From assembly GCF_000717055.1 (NCBI RefSeq), contig NZ_JNXI01000002.1, positions 62,001-126,000 on the forward strand: a stretch of DNA of 64,000 nt. Direction: 5' to 3'. A model generated the notes under the pieces. That model searched no databases and was not told the DNA's origin. It saw only the letters and a list, made by a program, of their open reading frames with translations. Position numbers and translations under genes: made by a program. Every line of letters starts with the position of its first letter. Positions within the stretch are counted from its first letter, which is position 1. Positions 48,201 to 57,852 of this stretch are shown one piece after another. The DNA comes from Streptomyces iakyrus (lineage in GTDB: Bacteria; Actinomycetota; Actinomycetes; Streptomycetales; Streptomycetaceae).

Positions 48201-51200
48201 GGTCGGCCTGATCGAGGCCCACGGCACCGGGACCGTCGTCGGCGACCGCACCGAACTCAGCACGCTCACCCGGCTGTTCGAGGAGGCCGGGGCCGCGCCC
48301 GGCGGCTGCGTCGTGGGCTCCGTCAAGTCCCAGATCGGGCACACCAAGTGCGCCGCCGGTCTCGCCGGACTGATCAAGACAGCGCTCGCCCTGCATACCG
48401 GGGTGCGCCCGCCCACCCTGCATATCGACGTGCCCAACCCCGTCTGGACCGGCCCCGACAGTCCATTCGTCTTCCACAGCGAGGCCCGGCCCTGGGCCGA
48501 GCCCGCCGCCCGCCGCGTCGCCGGGGTGAGCGCCTTCGGATTCGGCGGCACCAACTTCCACGTGGTGCTGCGGGCCCACGCCGACGCCGGAGCGCCGCCG
48601 CGCCAGAGCCACGACGTCTGGCCCGCCGAGCTGTTCGTCTTCCGCACCCGCGCGGCGGCCGAGGAACTCGCCGGCCTCGCGGCGAGCGGTCACTGGCGGC
48701 TGCGGGACCTGGCGCATACCGCCGCACAGCGCGCGGAGACCGGCCCGGGCCCGCTCCTCGGTGCCGTGGTCGCCGAGTCCGTCACCGAACTCCCGCACCT
48801 GATACGGAACCTACTCGACGGCACGCCCGGGAGAAGCGGAGTGTTCCCGGCCACAGGCGCCCCCGCCGCGGCGGCCGACGGCGACGGTGGCAAGGTGGCG
48901 TTCCTCTTCCCCGGCCAGGGCAGCCAGCGCCCCGGCATGTTCGCCGAGCTGTTCACCGCCTTCCCCGAACTCGGCCGGCACCTGTACCACGCCCCGGCCG
49001 CCGCCCTCTTCCCGCCCGCAGCCTTCGACGCCGCCGAACGCGCCGCACAGGTCGCCCGGCTCACCGACACCCGCCACTCCCAGCCCGCGCTCGGGGCGGT
49101 CGGCCTCGCCGCGTACGACACCCTCACCGCGGTCGGTGTCCGCCCGGACATGGCCGCAGGGCACTCCTACGGCGAACTCGTCGCGCTCTGCGCCGCGGGC
49201 GCCCTCGACTCCGACAAGCTCGGTGACCTCAGCCGGGAGCGGGCCGAGGCGATCCTCGCCGCGATCGGTGCACAGGGGTCCGATCCCGGCACCATGGCCG
49301 CCGCAGTGGCCTCCGCCGAGCAGGTGACCCGGGTGCTCGCCGGGGCAGGTCTGGCCGAGCGGGTCGTCGTCGCCAACCACAACGCGCCCGCGCAGAGCGT
49401 GCTATCGGGCCCGAGGGACGCCGTCGCCGAAGCTGTCGACGCGCTCACCGCCGCCGGGTTCTCCGTCCGCCCGCTGCCCGTCGCCTGCGCCTTCCACAGC
49501 CCGCTGGTCGCCGGGGCCGTGTCCCGCTTCGCCGAGATCCTGACGGCGTACTCCGTGCGCGGCCCCGAGTTCCCGGTCTGGGCCAATCTCACCGGCACCC
49601 GCTACGCCGGGAACCCCGCCCGGGTACGGGCCGGCCTCGCCGAGCAGATCGCCGCCCCCGTCCGTTTCGCCGACCAGATCGAGGCGATGTACGACGCCGG
49701 GGCGCGGATCTTCGTCGAGTGCGGGCCCGGCACGGTGCTCACCGGTCTGGTCGGCCAGATCCTCGGTGACCGGCCGCACGTCGCCGTCCCGTTCGAACCC
49801 CGCCCCGACGCGGGCCTGCGCGGCCACCTCGAGGCCCTGGCCCGGCTCGCCGCGGCCGGTGTCCCGGTGGCGCCCGCACGGCTCTTCAGCGGACGCGACA
49901 CGGCACTCGCCGACCCGGCCGCCGTGCCGGAGCGGCCCGGCTGGACGGTCGACGGCCACCTCGTACGCACGGCGGACGGCCGGCCGGTGCCGGGAGCGCT
50001 GCGCCCGGCCCGGCGCATCTCGGGCATCCCGCGGGCCGGAGAGCGGACCAGTGAGGCGACGACGATGGGCGAACGGGAAGAACTGCTCCGGGAGTTCCTG
50101 CGCAACAGCCGGGAGATGCTGGCCGCACAACGGGACGTGCTCCTCGGCTACCTCGGGGCTCCGCCCGCGCCACAGGCGGCTTCGCCGGCCCCCGAACCCC
50201 TTCCGGCCCCGGCTCCGGCCGCTCTCGCTGCGGCTCCGGCCCCCGCTCCCGCTCGGGTGGGGGTGGATGTGCTGGCCGAGGTGCTGGCGGTGATCGCGGA
50301 ACGTACGGGATATCCGGTGGAGATGGTGGGGGCGGAGTCGGATCTGGAGGCGGATCTGAGTGTGGATTCGATCAAGCGGACGGAGATCGCCGGGGAGCTG
50401 GGGCGGCGGCTGCTGGGCTCGGGTGCGGATCTGCGGTCGTTGCCGGACGCGGACCTGGAGGAGCTGACCCGGGAGCGCACCGCCGCCGGGATCGCCGACT
50501 GGCTGAGGGCCCGCGCGAAGGCGCTCGCCGACCCGGACCCGGCACCCGCCCTCGCCAACTCCGCCCCCGTCGCCGAGGAGTCCCCCGCCCCGCTCACCGG
50601 CCGGGCTCCCCACCGCTATCTGCTGCGGCCGGCCCCGCTCGACCCGGCGCCCGTGCCCGGCGCCGAAGGCGCGGCACAGCTGCGCGGGAAGCGGTTCCTG
50701 ATCGTCGCGGACGACACGCCACTCGCACGGGCACTCGTCACCCGGCTCACCGCACTCGGCGCGCTCGCCGCCCGTGGCGGCCCGGACACCGCACAGCTCG
50801 CCGGGCACACCGGCCCGGTCGACGGAGTGCTGCACCTGGGCGCTCTCGCGGGTGCGGAACAGCAACTGCTGCCCGCCAAGCTCACCGTGCTCCAGGAACT
50901 GCTGCTGCGCGGCCCGCGCCGGCTGCTCTGCCCCCGCCTCCCCGACGACACCAGCGGCCTCGACGGCTTCGTGCGCACCGCGGCCCGCGAATACCCCGAC
51001 ACCGTGGTCCGCGCCGTGGAGCTCGACCCCGACGAGCCCGCCACCGAGCAGGCCGAGGCGCTCGTCGGGGAACTGCTGGCGCCCGACCGGGAACCCGTCG
51101 TGCTGCGCACCTGTGGGCTCCGCCGCGCCCCGGTACCGTACGAGAGCCCTCTGGGCCCGCCCGTCTCCTCCGGCGCCGGGCCCGCCTCCTCCGGCGCCGC

Positions 51201-52071
51201 CGCTGCCGCGGCACTCGGGCTCGGCCCGGAGTCGGTCGTCGTCCTCGCGGGCGGCGCGCGCGGCATCACAGCCCGGTTCACCCTCGCCCTTGCCGCCGCC
51301 GCACGCTGCCGGGTCGAACTGCTCGGGCGTACGCCGCTCGACGACGGCACGGGCGGGCACCACGAGCCGGCCCACGCCACCGACCTGCCCGCGCTGCGTG
51401 CGGCGCTCGCCGCCCGGGGCGGTCTGAGCACCATCGAGATCGAGCGCGAAGCGGGCCGCGTCCTGGCCCGCCGCGAGATCGCCGCGACCCTGGCCGAGGT
51501 ACACGACGCGGGCGGCCGGGCCAGGTACCGGGCACTCGACCTGCGGGACGCGGAGGCCGTGCAGCAGGCGGTCAAGGAGACGTACGCGACGTACGGCCGG
51601 ATCGACGGGGTCGTACACGCCGCCGGAGTGATCGAGGACCGACTGCTCGCCGAGAAGGACCCCGTCTCCTTCGAACGGGTCTACGGCACCAAGGTGGACG
51701 GCGCCCGCGCACTGCTCTCGGCTCTCCGGCGCCTTCCCCGACTGCCCGCCTTCACCGTCATGTTCGGCTCCGTCGCGGCGGTGTACGGCAACCGCGGCCA
51801 GGCCGACTACGCCGCCGCCAACGACGCACTCGCCCGCCTCGGCCGCCTCTGGCGAGCCGGTACCGGCAGCCGTACCGTCACCGTGCACTGGGGCCCGTGG
51901 GCGCCGGCCGGGGCGCACGGCGGCATGGTCGGCCCTGAGCTGGGCCGGGAGTACGCGCGCCGCGGCATCAAGCTGATCGACCCGGAGGAGGGCGTGCTCG
52001 CGCTGCTGCGGGAGCTGGCCTGGGGCGAGCCGGAGACCGACGAGGTCGTCCTGACGGCGTCGGGCCGGTGA
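45208..52071 (+). CDS. PUFA-type megasynthase: enoyl reductase (NPD)-KS-AT-ACP-KR
   Basis: 2287 residues; ATG behind GAGGAG. Residues 1-660 hold two NPD/FabK-like TIM-barrel halves. The first is degenerate; the second has 'EGAECGGHIGP' (His438) and 'AGGIHDERSAA', the flavin enoyl-reductase (PfaD-like) signature. KS at 682-1130 has Cys870 in 'VDAACASS', 'EAHGTGT' and 'SQIGHTKCAAG'. AT at ~1230-1560 has Ser1320 in 'GHSYGE'. One ACP carries Ser1721 in 'DSIKRTEI', the form typical of PUFA synthases. KR at 2010-2287 has Ser2188 and Tyr2201. It iteratively builds a reduced or polyunsaturated chain with its partner. S. coelicolor has a comparable EPA-like cluster (SCO0124-0129, from memory). The stop overlaps the next start. 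Confidence 0.9.
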   Translation: MTHTVIGVSPLGAPDPRLVAAVCRAGGSGVLDLGPVARAAREALTLLRQWAPGRHGVRVPADCALRPEELWVPAPAGTRRTADPAAAGPCTVLLAPDAPWTVAEVRAAARAAAADPAVLAEVRGPDEAVRAVADGVTGLVLRGEESGGPCGEHSTFVLLQRVLGAVPADLPVWACGGIGPHTAAAAVLAGARGVVLDTQLALLDEAGTAPAAAGLLRAADGTETVVVDGCRVLDRSRPGLPAALRDRPLPLGQDAFLAARFAERYGTVDRALAAVTEGIDAAVADDGAVLRGGSPMCRALGTALPVVQGPMTRVSDQARFAAAVADGGGLPFVALALAGPEQTRTLLEQTRSALGDRSWGVGILGFVPEEIRTAQLEAVRELRPSHAVIAGGRPSQAAALEAEGIRTFLHVPSPGLLGQFLAAGVRRFVFEGAECGGHIGPRNSFPLWEAQLAVLEDFLDAAADDGHADGGDAADPQDVQVLFAGGIHDERSAAMVAALAAPLTTRGAVVGVLMGTGYLFTEEAVECGAIGPLFQRAALDARSTTLLHTAPGHATRCLPSAFSDTYQEVKDELRTQGIPERQVWQELERLNVGRLRIASKGVERVGDELVDVDEERQREAGMFMAGEVAVLRSAVTTVAALHHAVTDGAADFYGRRTAELAADVRHAGGTVPARNPAPAPEPFDIAVVGMAGMFPGAADLPAYWAQVLAGTDAITEVPDTRWDPALHFGADAEADDVSASKWGGFLPPIPFDPLAYGIPPASLAAIEPVQLLALEAARRALADAGLDRRTFPRERTCVVFGAEAGSDISGAATLRSVLPSYVGRLPEDLEEQLPKLTEDSFPGMLANVIAGRIANRLDLGGANYTVDAACASSLAAVDAACKELACGAADVALCGGADLHNGINDYLLFSSVHALSPTGRCRTFDAAADGIALGEGVACLVLKRRADAERDGDRIYAVIEGVGSASDGRSLGLTAPRPEGQRAALERAYAQARVSPAEVGLIEAHGTGTVVGDRTELSTLTRLFEEAGAAPGGCVVGSVKSQIGHTKCAAGLAGLIKTALALHTGVRPPTLHIDVPNPVWTGPDSPFVFHSEARPWAEPAARRVAGVSAFGFGGTNFHVVLRAHADAGAPPRQSHDVWPAELFVFRTRAAAEELAGLAASGHWRLRDLAHTAAQRAETGPGPLLGAVVAESVTELPHLIRNLLDGTPGRSGVFPATGAPAAAADGDGGKVAFLFPGQGSQRPGMFAELFTAFPELGRHLYHAPAAALFPPAAFDAAERAAQVARLTDTRHSQPALGAVGLAAYDTLTAVGVRPDMAAGHSYGELVALCAAGALDSDKLGDLSRERAEAILAAIGAQGSDPGTMAAAVASAEQVTRVLAGAGLAERVVVANHNAPAQSVLSGPRDAVAEAVDALTAAGFSVRPLPVACAFHSPLVAGAVSRFAEILTAYSVRGPEFPVWANLTGTRYAGNPARVRAGLAEQIAAPVRFADQIEAMYDAGARIFVECGPGTVLTGLVGQILGDRPHVAVPFEPRPDAGLRGHLEALARLAAAGVPVAPARLFSGRDTALADPAAVPERPGWTVDGHLVRTADGRPVPGALRPARRISGIPRAGERTSEATTMGEREELLREFLRNSREMLAAQRDVLLGYLGAPPAPQAASPAPEPLPAPAPAALAAAPAPAPARVGVDVLAEVLAVIAERTGYPVEMVGAESDLEADLSVDSIKRTEIAGELGRRLLGSGADLRSLPDADLEELTRERTAAGIADWLRARAKALADPDPAPALANSAPVAEESPAPLTGRAPHRYLLRPAPLDPAPVPGAEGAAQLRGKRFLIVADDTPLARALVTRLTALGALAARGGPDTAQLAGHTGPVDGVLHLGALAGAEQQLLPAKLTVLQELLLRGPRRLLCPRLPDDTSGLDGFVRTAAREYPDTVVRAVELDPDEPATEQAEALVGELLAPDREPVVLRTCGLRRAPVPYESPLGPPVSSGAGPASSGAAAAAALGLGPESVVVLAGGARGITARFTLALAAAARCRVELLGRTPLDDGTGGHHEPAHATDLPALRAALAARGGLSTIEIEREAGRVLARREIAATLAEVHDAGGRARYRALDLRDAEAVQQAVKETYATYGRIDGVVHAAGVIEDRLLAEKDPVSFERVYGTKVDGARALLSALRRLPRLPAFTVMFGSVAAVYGNRGQADYAAANDALARLGRLWRAGTGSRTVTVHWGPWAPAGAHGGMVGPELGREYARRGIKLIDPEEGVLALLRELAWGEPETDEVVLTASGR

Positions 52072-55000
52072 ACCCCACGATGCGACCGACCGCCCCGCGG
52101 CACCGGCAGCCCGTCGCCATCGTCGGCATGGCGGTGACCCTGCCCGGCGCCTGTGACCTGGCCGCGTACTGGCACAACCTCGTCACCGGCGCTGACGCCA
52201 TCTCCGACGTGCCCAAGGCCCGCTGGGACGCGGACACCTACTACGACCCGGACGGACGGCGCGGCCTCGACGGCGTCTACTGCCGCCGCGGCGGCTTCGT
52301 CGACGGGCTCGACGCGCTCGCCGCCTTCGACCCGACCGTCTTCGGACTCATGCCGGACTCCGTGCCCGGCACCGAACCCGACCAGCTGATCGCACTGCGC
52401 ACCGCCGCGGCCGCGCTCGCCGACGCGGGGGAGGCAGCACTGCCCGAAGACCGCTCCCGGGTGGGTGTCGTGCTCGGCCGCGGCGGTTATCTGAGCGACG
52501 GGCTCGCCCGACTCGACCAGCGGGTGCGTACGTCCGCCCAACTGGTGCGCACCCTGCACGAGTTACTGCCCGAGCTGGACGGCGAGCGGCTGGACGCGGT
52601 ACGGATGGCGTTCACGGCAGCGCTGGGCGGGGAGCAGAGCCCCGAGTCGGTGATCGGCCTCGTACCCAACTTCGCGGCGTCCCGGGTCGCCAACCGGCTC
52701 GATCTGCGTGGCCCCGCCTACACCGTGGACGCGGCCTGCGCCTCCTCGCTCGTCGCACTCGACCAGGCCGTCGGCACGCTCGCCTCGGGCAGCTGCGACG
52801 TGATGCTCGCGGGCGGCGTACACCACTGCCACGACATCACACTCTGGTCCGTCTTCAGCCGGCTGCGGGCGCTGTCGCCGTCCCAGCGGATCCGCCCGTT
52901 CCACCGGGACGCGGACGGCGTGCTGATGGGCGAGGGCACCGGCGTGGTCGTACTCAAACGGCTCGCGGACGCACGGCGCGACGGCGACCGGATCTACGCC
53001 GTCGTCCGCGGCGTCGGCGTGGCCGGCGACGGCCGGGCCGGCTCCCTGGTCAACCCGGACCCCGGCGGCCAGGCCCGCGCCGTCCGGCTCGCCTGGGCGG
53101 CGGCGGGGCTCGCCCCGGCGGCACCGGGGTCGCTCGGCCTCCTGGAGGCGCACGGCACCGGAACCCCCGGCGGCGACCGGGCCGAACTGGCCGCGCTGGC
53201 CGAGGTGTTCGGGCCGCCGGACCCGGACGCCGGGCCCGACGCCGTGATCGGCTCCGTGAAGTCGATGATCGGCCACACGATGCCGGCGGCGGGTGTGGCG
53301 GGCCTCGTCAAGGCGGCCCTGGCGGTGCACCACGGCATGCTCCTGCCGACCCTGCACTGCGACGACCCGCACCCGGCGCTCCGCGTCACCCGCTTCGCTC
53401 CGGCCCAGCAGGCCCGGACCTGGGACGGGGACGTCCGACGTGCCGCGGTCAGCGCCTTCGGCTTCGGCGGGATCAACGCCCACGTCGTCCTGGAGTCGGT
53501 ACCGGAGCCCGTGCCTGCCCCCGCATGGGCGCCTGCCCCGGCGTCGGCTCCCGCACCGGCATCGGCCCCGGCCGTCGCGCCTGCGGCCCCGGCACCCGGC
53601 GGCCCGGGCGCGGGGCCTGCGGCCTGCGCGGACCGTGCCGAAGTGGCCGAGCCGCCCCGGCTGTTGCGGCTCGCCGCCGCGACCCCACAGGACCTCGCCG
53701 AACTGCTCGACGCCGACGACACCGAGCTGCGCGCGGCCGCCGCGGAGGGCGGAGCGAGGGGAGCCGGGGGCGCCCGTGTCGCCGTCCTGGACCCCACCGA
53801 CCGCCGCCTCGCCCTGGCCCGCAAGGCAGTCGCCCGCGCCCGGGCATGGGGCGGCCGGAGCGACGTCTGGTGCGTGCCGCGGCCGGTGCTCGGCACGGGC
53901 GGCGGGAAGATCGCCTTCCTCTGCCCAGGGCTGGAGGCCGAGTTCGAGCCGCGGGCCGAGGACGTCGCCCGCCACTTCGGCCTGCCGGCGCCGCACTGGC
54001 CGGACGCCCGCGTGGGCGACGTCGCCCGGCACGGTGCGGCCGTCGTCGGCCTCGGCCGGCTGCTCGCCGGAGCGCTCGCCCGGATCGGCGTCCGGCCGGA
54101 CGCGCTGGCCGGGCACAGCGTGGGGGAATGGACGGCGATGGCGGTCGGCGGGATGTACGCGGACGCCGAGGTCGACGCCTTCCTGCGGGACTTCGACCCG
54201 GCCACGCTGCGCGTCCCAGGGCTCGCCTTCGCCGCGTTCGGCACCGGTGCGGACCAGGTGGACGCCGAGCTCGCGGCGTACCCGGACGTCGTCGTCTCGC
54301 ACGACAACGCGCCCCACCAGACCGTCGTCTGCGGGCCTCACGACCAGGTCGAGGCGCTCACCGGGCGGCTGCGCGGCGCGGGAGTGCTCGGTCGGCTGCT
54401 GCCCTTCGAGTCCGGCTTCCACACGCCGATGCTCGCCCCGTACCTCACCTCCATCGAGAAGGCCGCGCGCGGCTTCACGCTGCACCCGCCCCGGGTGCCC
54501 GTCTGGTCCGCCACGACCGCCGCGCCCTTCCCGGCCGACGAGGCCGCGGCGCGCGCGCTCTTCCTGCGCCACCTGCTCGAACCGGTCCGCTTCCGGCAGC
54601 TCACCACGGCCCTGTACGACGCCGGGTTCCGGGCCTTCGTCCAGCTGGGCCAGGGCCAGCTGCCGGCTCTCGTGGACGACACCCTCACCAGCCGCGCGTG
54701 CCTGACGCTCAGCGCCAACACGCCCCGGCACAGCGGACTTTCGCAGCTGTACCGGGTGGCGGCCGGACTCTGGTCGCACGGTGCCGAGCCGGACTTCGCG
54801 GCGCTGCGGGCGGGGGCCACGCCTCGGTCGACGGCGGCGCCCGCCCGTACGGCGGAGACCGACCCTACGGCGCAGACCGTCCGTACGGCCGCGGAGAGCC
54901 CGCGAGCCGTCCCCGCCCCCGCCCCCGCCCCCGTCACCGTCCCCCTCACCCTCGGCTCCGGGCTCGTCTCGCTCGACGCCGCCACCCGGGACCGGCTCCG

Positions 55001-56750
55001 CAGCACCCTGCGCGCGGCACCCGCACCCGGGATGGACCGGCTCGCCGCCGTGGCCGCGCGGAGCCCCGTGGCGGCCGAACTGCGCTCGCTGCTCGGCGAG
55101 ACGGCGGACACGGCAGCGGAACTGGCGGAACTGTTCTCCGCGGCAGCGGCCCCGCGCCGCACCGCGCCCGCGGCGCCGCCCCCCGAGCCCTCGGCGACCG
55201 GGGAGGTGCCGCCGCCTGCCGCCACCCCCCGCGCCATCACCCTGCGCATCGCACTCGACACCATGCCGTACCTCGCCGACCACTGCTTCTTCCGACAGCC
55301 CGCGCACTGGCCCGAGATCGCCGACCGCTGGCCCGTGGTGCCCGCCACCACCCTGGTGCAGCACATGATCGACGCCGTGCCCGGCCCGGGGAGGGCCGTG
55401 GCCGTGCACGACGCCCGGTTCCTGCAGTGGACCGTCGCCGCCCCGCCCACCGAGGCCACGGTCACGGCCCGGCCCGAGGGAGAGGGTCGGTTCGCCGTGG
55501 AGTTCGGGCGCTTCGCCCGCGCCACGGTCGAGACCGCCCACGGGCACGGCACCGCGCCCCGCCCACGGCCGTGGCGGACGGACGCCCCGGAGAGCCGTCC
55601 GGCTGTGTCCGCGCGGCAGATGTACGACGACCGCTGGATGTTCCACGGGCCGCGGTTTCGCGGCGTCACCGAGATCTGCGCGCTCGGCGAGCGGCACGTC
55701 CGCGGGGTCCTGACCGCCCCGTCCGCGCCCGGCGCGCTCCTCGACAACGTCGGTCAGCTGCTCGGCTACTGGCTGATGGCCACGCATCCCGACCGCACCA
55801 TCGTCTTCCCGACGGGCGTCGACGAGATCCGTTTCCACAGCCCGCCCCCGCAACAGGGCACCGCACTCGACTGCCACATCAGGGTCACCACCGTGACGGA
55901 CACCGCCGTGGTGGCTGACGCGCAGCTCGCCCGCGACGGCGAGGTCTGGGCCGAGATCCGCGGCTGGCGGGACCGGCGCTTCGACTCGCCGCCCGAGGTC
56001 GATCCGGTCAAACGATGGCCCGAGCACAACACTCTGTCGGAAACCCAGGAGGGCGGCTGGCAGCTGGTCTTCGAACGCTGGCCCGACCCCGCATCCCGCG
56101 AGATCTACATGCGCAGCCAGCTCGCGGGCCCTGAGCGCGAGCAGTACGCCGGGCACCCCCCGCGCGGCCGACGCCCGTGGCTGCTCGGCCGTATCGCCGC
56201 CAAGGACGCCGTACGCCGCCACCTGTGGGCGCACGGCGCGGGCCCCGTCTTCCCCGCCGAGATACGGGTCGCCAACGACCCTGGCGGCAGACCGCGCCCC
56301 GAGGGCGTACACGGCAGAGAACTCCCGCCTCTGGAACTGTCGCTGGCGCACTGCCGGGAGGCCGCCGTCGCACTCGTCCGCCCCGCCGCCGACAGCCCTG
56401 GCACCGGCACCGGCATCGACATCGAGGAGATCGTCGAGCGCCCCGAAACGGCCTACGACGCCATCCTGGCCCCGGACGAGCGGACGCTCTTCACCGGGCT
56501 CGGCGGCGGCCCCGGCCCGCTGACCCGCTTCTGGGCCGCCAAGGAGGCCGCGGCCAAGGCCGAGGGCACCGGACTGGGCGGCCGGCCGCGGGACTTCACG
56601 GCGGTCGAGGCCGAAGTCGGCGCCCGTGCCCTCACGGTCCGGGCGCCCTCCGGCCGACTGCGGCGCATCCGGCTCGCCGATGTGACCAACCCGCCGGGGC
56701 TGCCCACCCGTACCTACGCCGTCGCCTGGACCGAGGAGAGCCCGTCATGA
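52068..56750 (+). CDS. PUFA/hglE-type megasynthase: KS-AT-DH-PPTase
   Basis: 1560 residues from GTG overlapping the previous stop. KS (~10-470) has the full triad: Cys224 in 'VDAACASS', His362 in 'EAHGTGT' and His403 in 'IGHT'. It is therefore a condensing enzyme and not a chain-length factor. A Pro/Ala linker is followed by an AT-like domain (~610-880, Ser684 in 'GHSVGEW', later 'GFHTPML'). A double-hotdog dehydratase spans ~1060-1300 ('YLADHCFF' with His1072; 'DNVGQLLGYW' with Asp1226). An Sfp-type phosphopantetheinyl transferase follows at ~1330-1550 ('GIDIEEI' at 1449-1455, 'FWAAKEAAAK' with Lys1492-Glu1493) and can activate the cluster's ACPs. The stop overlaps the ACP start. Confidence 0.9.
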   Translation: MNPTMRPTAPRHRQPVAIVGMAVTLPGACDLAAYWHNLVTGADAISDVPKARWDADTYYDPDGRRGLDGVYCRRGGFVDGLDALAAFDPTVFGLMPDSVPGTEPDQLIALRTAAAALADAGEAALPEDRSRVGVVLGRGGYLSDGLARLDQRVRTSAQLVRTLHELLPELDGERLDAVRMAFTAALGGEQSPESVIGLVPNFAASRVANRLDLRGPAYTVDAACASSLVALDQAVGTLASGSCDVMLAGGVHHCHDITLWSVFSRLRALSPSQRIRPFHRDADGVLMGEGTGVVVLKRLADARRDGDRIYAVVRGVGVAGDGRAGSLVNPDPGGQARAVRLAWAAAGLAPAAPGSLGLLEAHGTGTPGGDRAELAALAEVFGPPDPDAGPDAVIGSVKSMIGHTMPAAGVAGLVKAALAVHHGMLLPTLHCDDPHPALRVTRFAPAQQARTWDGDVRRAAVSAFGFGGINAHVVLESVPEPVPAPAWAPAPASAPAPASAPAVAPAAPAPGGPGAGPAACADRAEVAEPPRLLRLAAATPQDLAELLDADDTELRAAAAEGGARGAGGARVAVLDPTDRRLALARKAVARARAWGGRSDVWCVPRPVLGTGGGKIAFLCPGLEAEFEPRAEDVARHFGLPAPHWPDARVGDVARHGAAVVGLGRLLAGALARIGVRPDALAGHSVGEWTAMAVGGMYADAEVDAFLRDFDPATLRVPGLAFAAFGTGADQVDAELAAYPDVVVSHDNAPHQTVVCGPHDQVEALTGRLRGAGVLGRLLPFESGFHTPMLAPYLTSIEKAARGFTLHPPRVPVWSATTAAPFPADEAAARALFLRHLLEPVRFRQLTTALYDAGFRAFVQLGQGQLPALVDDTLTSRACLTLSANTPRHSGLSQLYRVAAGLWSHGAEPDFAALRAGATPRSTAAPARTAETDPTAQTVRTAAESPRAVPAPAPAPVTVPLTLGSGLVSLDAATRDRLRSTLRAAPAPGMDRLAAVAARSPVAAELRSLLGETADTAAELAELFSAAAAPRRTAPAAPPPEPSATGEVPPPAATPRAITLRIALDTMPYLADHCFFRQPAHWPEIADRWPVVPATTLVQHMIDAVPGPGRAVAVHDARFLQWTVAAPPTEATVTARPEGEGRFAVEFGRFARATVETAHGHGTAPRPRPWRTDAPESRPAVSARQMYDDRWMFHGPRFRGVTEICALGERHVRGVLTAPSAPGALLDNVGQLLGYWLMATHPDRTIVFPTGVDEIRFHSPPPQQGTALDCHIRVTTVTDTAVVADAQLARDGEVWAEIRGWRDRRFDSPPEVDPVKRWPEHNTLSETQEGGWQLVFERWPDPASREIYMRSQLAGPEREQYAGHPPRGRRPWLLGRIAAKDAVRRHLWAHGAGPVFPAEIRVANDPGGRPRPEGVHGRELPPLELSLAHCREAAVALVRPAADSPGTGTGIDIEEIVERPETAYDAILAPDERTLFTGLGGGPGPLTRFWAAKEAAAKAEGTGLGGRPRDFTAVEAEVGARALTVRAPSGRLRRIRLADVTNPPGLPTRTYAVAWTEESPS

Positions 56751-57046
56751 CCAGCCCCGCCACCACCGGCCCCGCGTACGCCGCCGTCCTCGCCGAGATC
56801 ACCGACGCGCTGCACACGGTCCTCGACGACCTCGAACTGGACGACACCCCGATCACCTCCGACACCCGCTTCGTGGAGGACCTCGACCTGGAGTCCATCG
56901 ACCTGGTCACGCTCACCGCCGAGCTGGGCGGGCGCTACGACGACCGGGTCGACTTCCCCGCCTGGTTCGCCTCGCTCGAACTCTCCGACATCATCGGACT
57001 GACCGTCGGACAACTCGTCCAGTACATCGCGGGGTGCCTGCGGTGA
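56747..57046 (+). CDS. free acyl carrier protein
   Basis: 99 residues, ATG overlapping the previous stop. Helical and acidic with the attachment site 'EDLDLESIDLVTLTAEL', Ser50 being the phosphopantetheine Ser; a hydrophobic C-terminal helix 'LTVGQLVQYIAG' follows. It supplements the single ACP of the first megasynthase and may carry a starter, an extender or the finished chain to the hydrolase and glycosyltransferase. The fused PPTase upstream is its likely activator. It overlaps the next gene by four bases. Confidence 0.9.
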   Translation: MTSPATTGPAYAAVLAEITDALHTVLDDLELDDTPITSDTRFVEDLDLESIDLVTLTAELGGRYDDRVDFPAWFASLELSDIIGLTVGQLVQYIAGCLR

Positions 57047-57852
57047 CCACGATCGAGGCGGGCGGGATCCGGCTGAACGTGGAGCGGCTGAGCGGCGCAC
57101 CCACCCCTAAACCGGGCCCGCCCCAGACGGTCGTTCTCGTGCACGGCATCGCCACCGACAATCTGACCAGCTACTACTTCACCATCGCGCCCGCGCTCGC
57201 GGCGGCCGGACACGACGTCGTGATGTACGACCAGCGCGGCCACGGCCGCAGCTCCCGCCCGCCGCGCGGCTACGGCGTCGAGGACTTCAGCGGCGACCTG
57301 GACGCGCTCCTGGACGCCCTCGCCCTGGAAGGGCCCGTCCACCTGGTCGGCAACTCGTTCGGCGGCACCGTCGCCCTCGCCTACGCGCTGCGCCGCCCGG
57401 AGCGGGTCGCCGGCATCCTGATGCTCGAGTCCGAGCCGCCGACCGCCGCCTGGGCCAAGAAGATGAGCACCATCCTGGCCGGCTCCGCCCACCAGCTCCA
57501 CGACAAGCGCACCCTGCCGTGGATCGAGGAGACCTACGGCCGCCACGAGGCCCGCCTGGTGCGCTGGGCCACCCGGCTGCTGCACGGCACCTCCATCGCC
57601 GAGGACATCGCATCCTGCCCCGTCCCCGCCGAGGCGTCCTGGCAGAGCCTGCACGTGCCGGTCTGCGCGGTGTACGGCGCCACCTCCGACCTGGCCGACA
57701 CGGCGCCCTGGCTGGAATCGCTGCTGCCCCGCTGCCGCACCGTGACGGTGCCCGGGCACGGGCACTCCGTGCTCGTCGGCACCCCCGAGACGGTCGTCCC
57801 GCTGCTGCTCGACTGGCTACGGGACGGCCACCGGGAGCTGGTCGTGACGTGA
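57043..57852 (+). CDS. alpha/beta hydrolase (chain-releasing thioesterase candidate)
   Basis: 269 residues from GTG overlapping the ACP stop. Alpha/beta hydrolase landmarks: oxyanion-hole 'VLVHGIATDN', 'VVMYDQRGHGRSS', nucleophile elbow 'VGNSFGG' with Ser105, 'VPVCAVYGATSDLAD' (acid) and 'VPGHGHSVLVG' (catalytic His at ~239-241). Next to an ACP and without an integral thioesterase in either megasynthase, it is the best candidate for releasing or editing the acyl chain. A separate esterase role cannot be excluded. It is translationally coupled on both sides. Confidence 0.85.
   Translation: MTTIEAGGIRLNVERLSGAPTPKPGPPQTVVLVHGIATDNLTSYYFTIAPALAAAGHDVVMYDQRGHGRSSRPPRGYGVEDFSGDLDALLDALALEGPVHLVGNSFGGTVALAYALRRPERVAGILMLESEPPTAAWAKKMSTILAGSAHQLHDKRTLPWIEETYGRHEARLVRWATRLLHGTSIAEDIASCPVPAEASWQSLHVPVCAVYGATSDLADTAPWLESLLPRCRTVTVPGHGHSVLVGTPETVVPLLLDWLRDGHRELVVT

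Noticed and set aside
52068..53500. The second KS as a chain-length factor
   Set aside because: Cys224, His362 and His403 are all present, whereas a chain-length factor lacks the active Cys.
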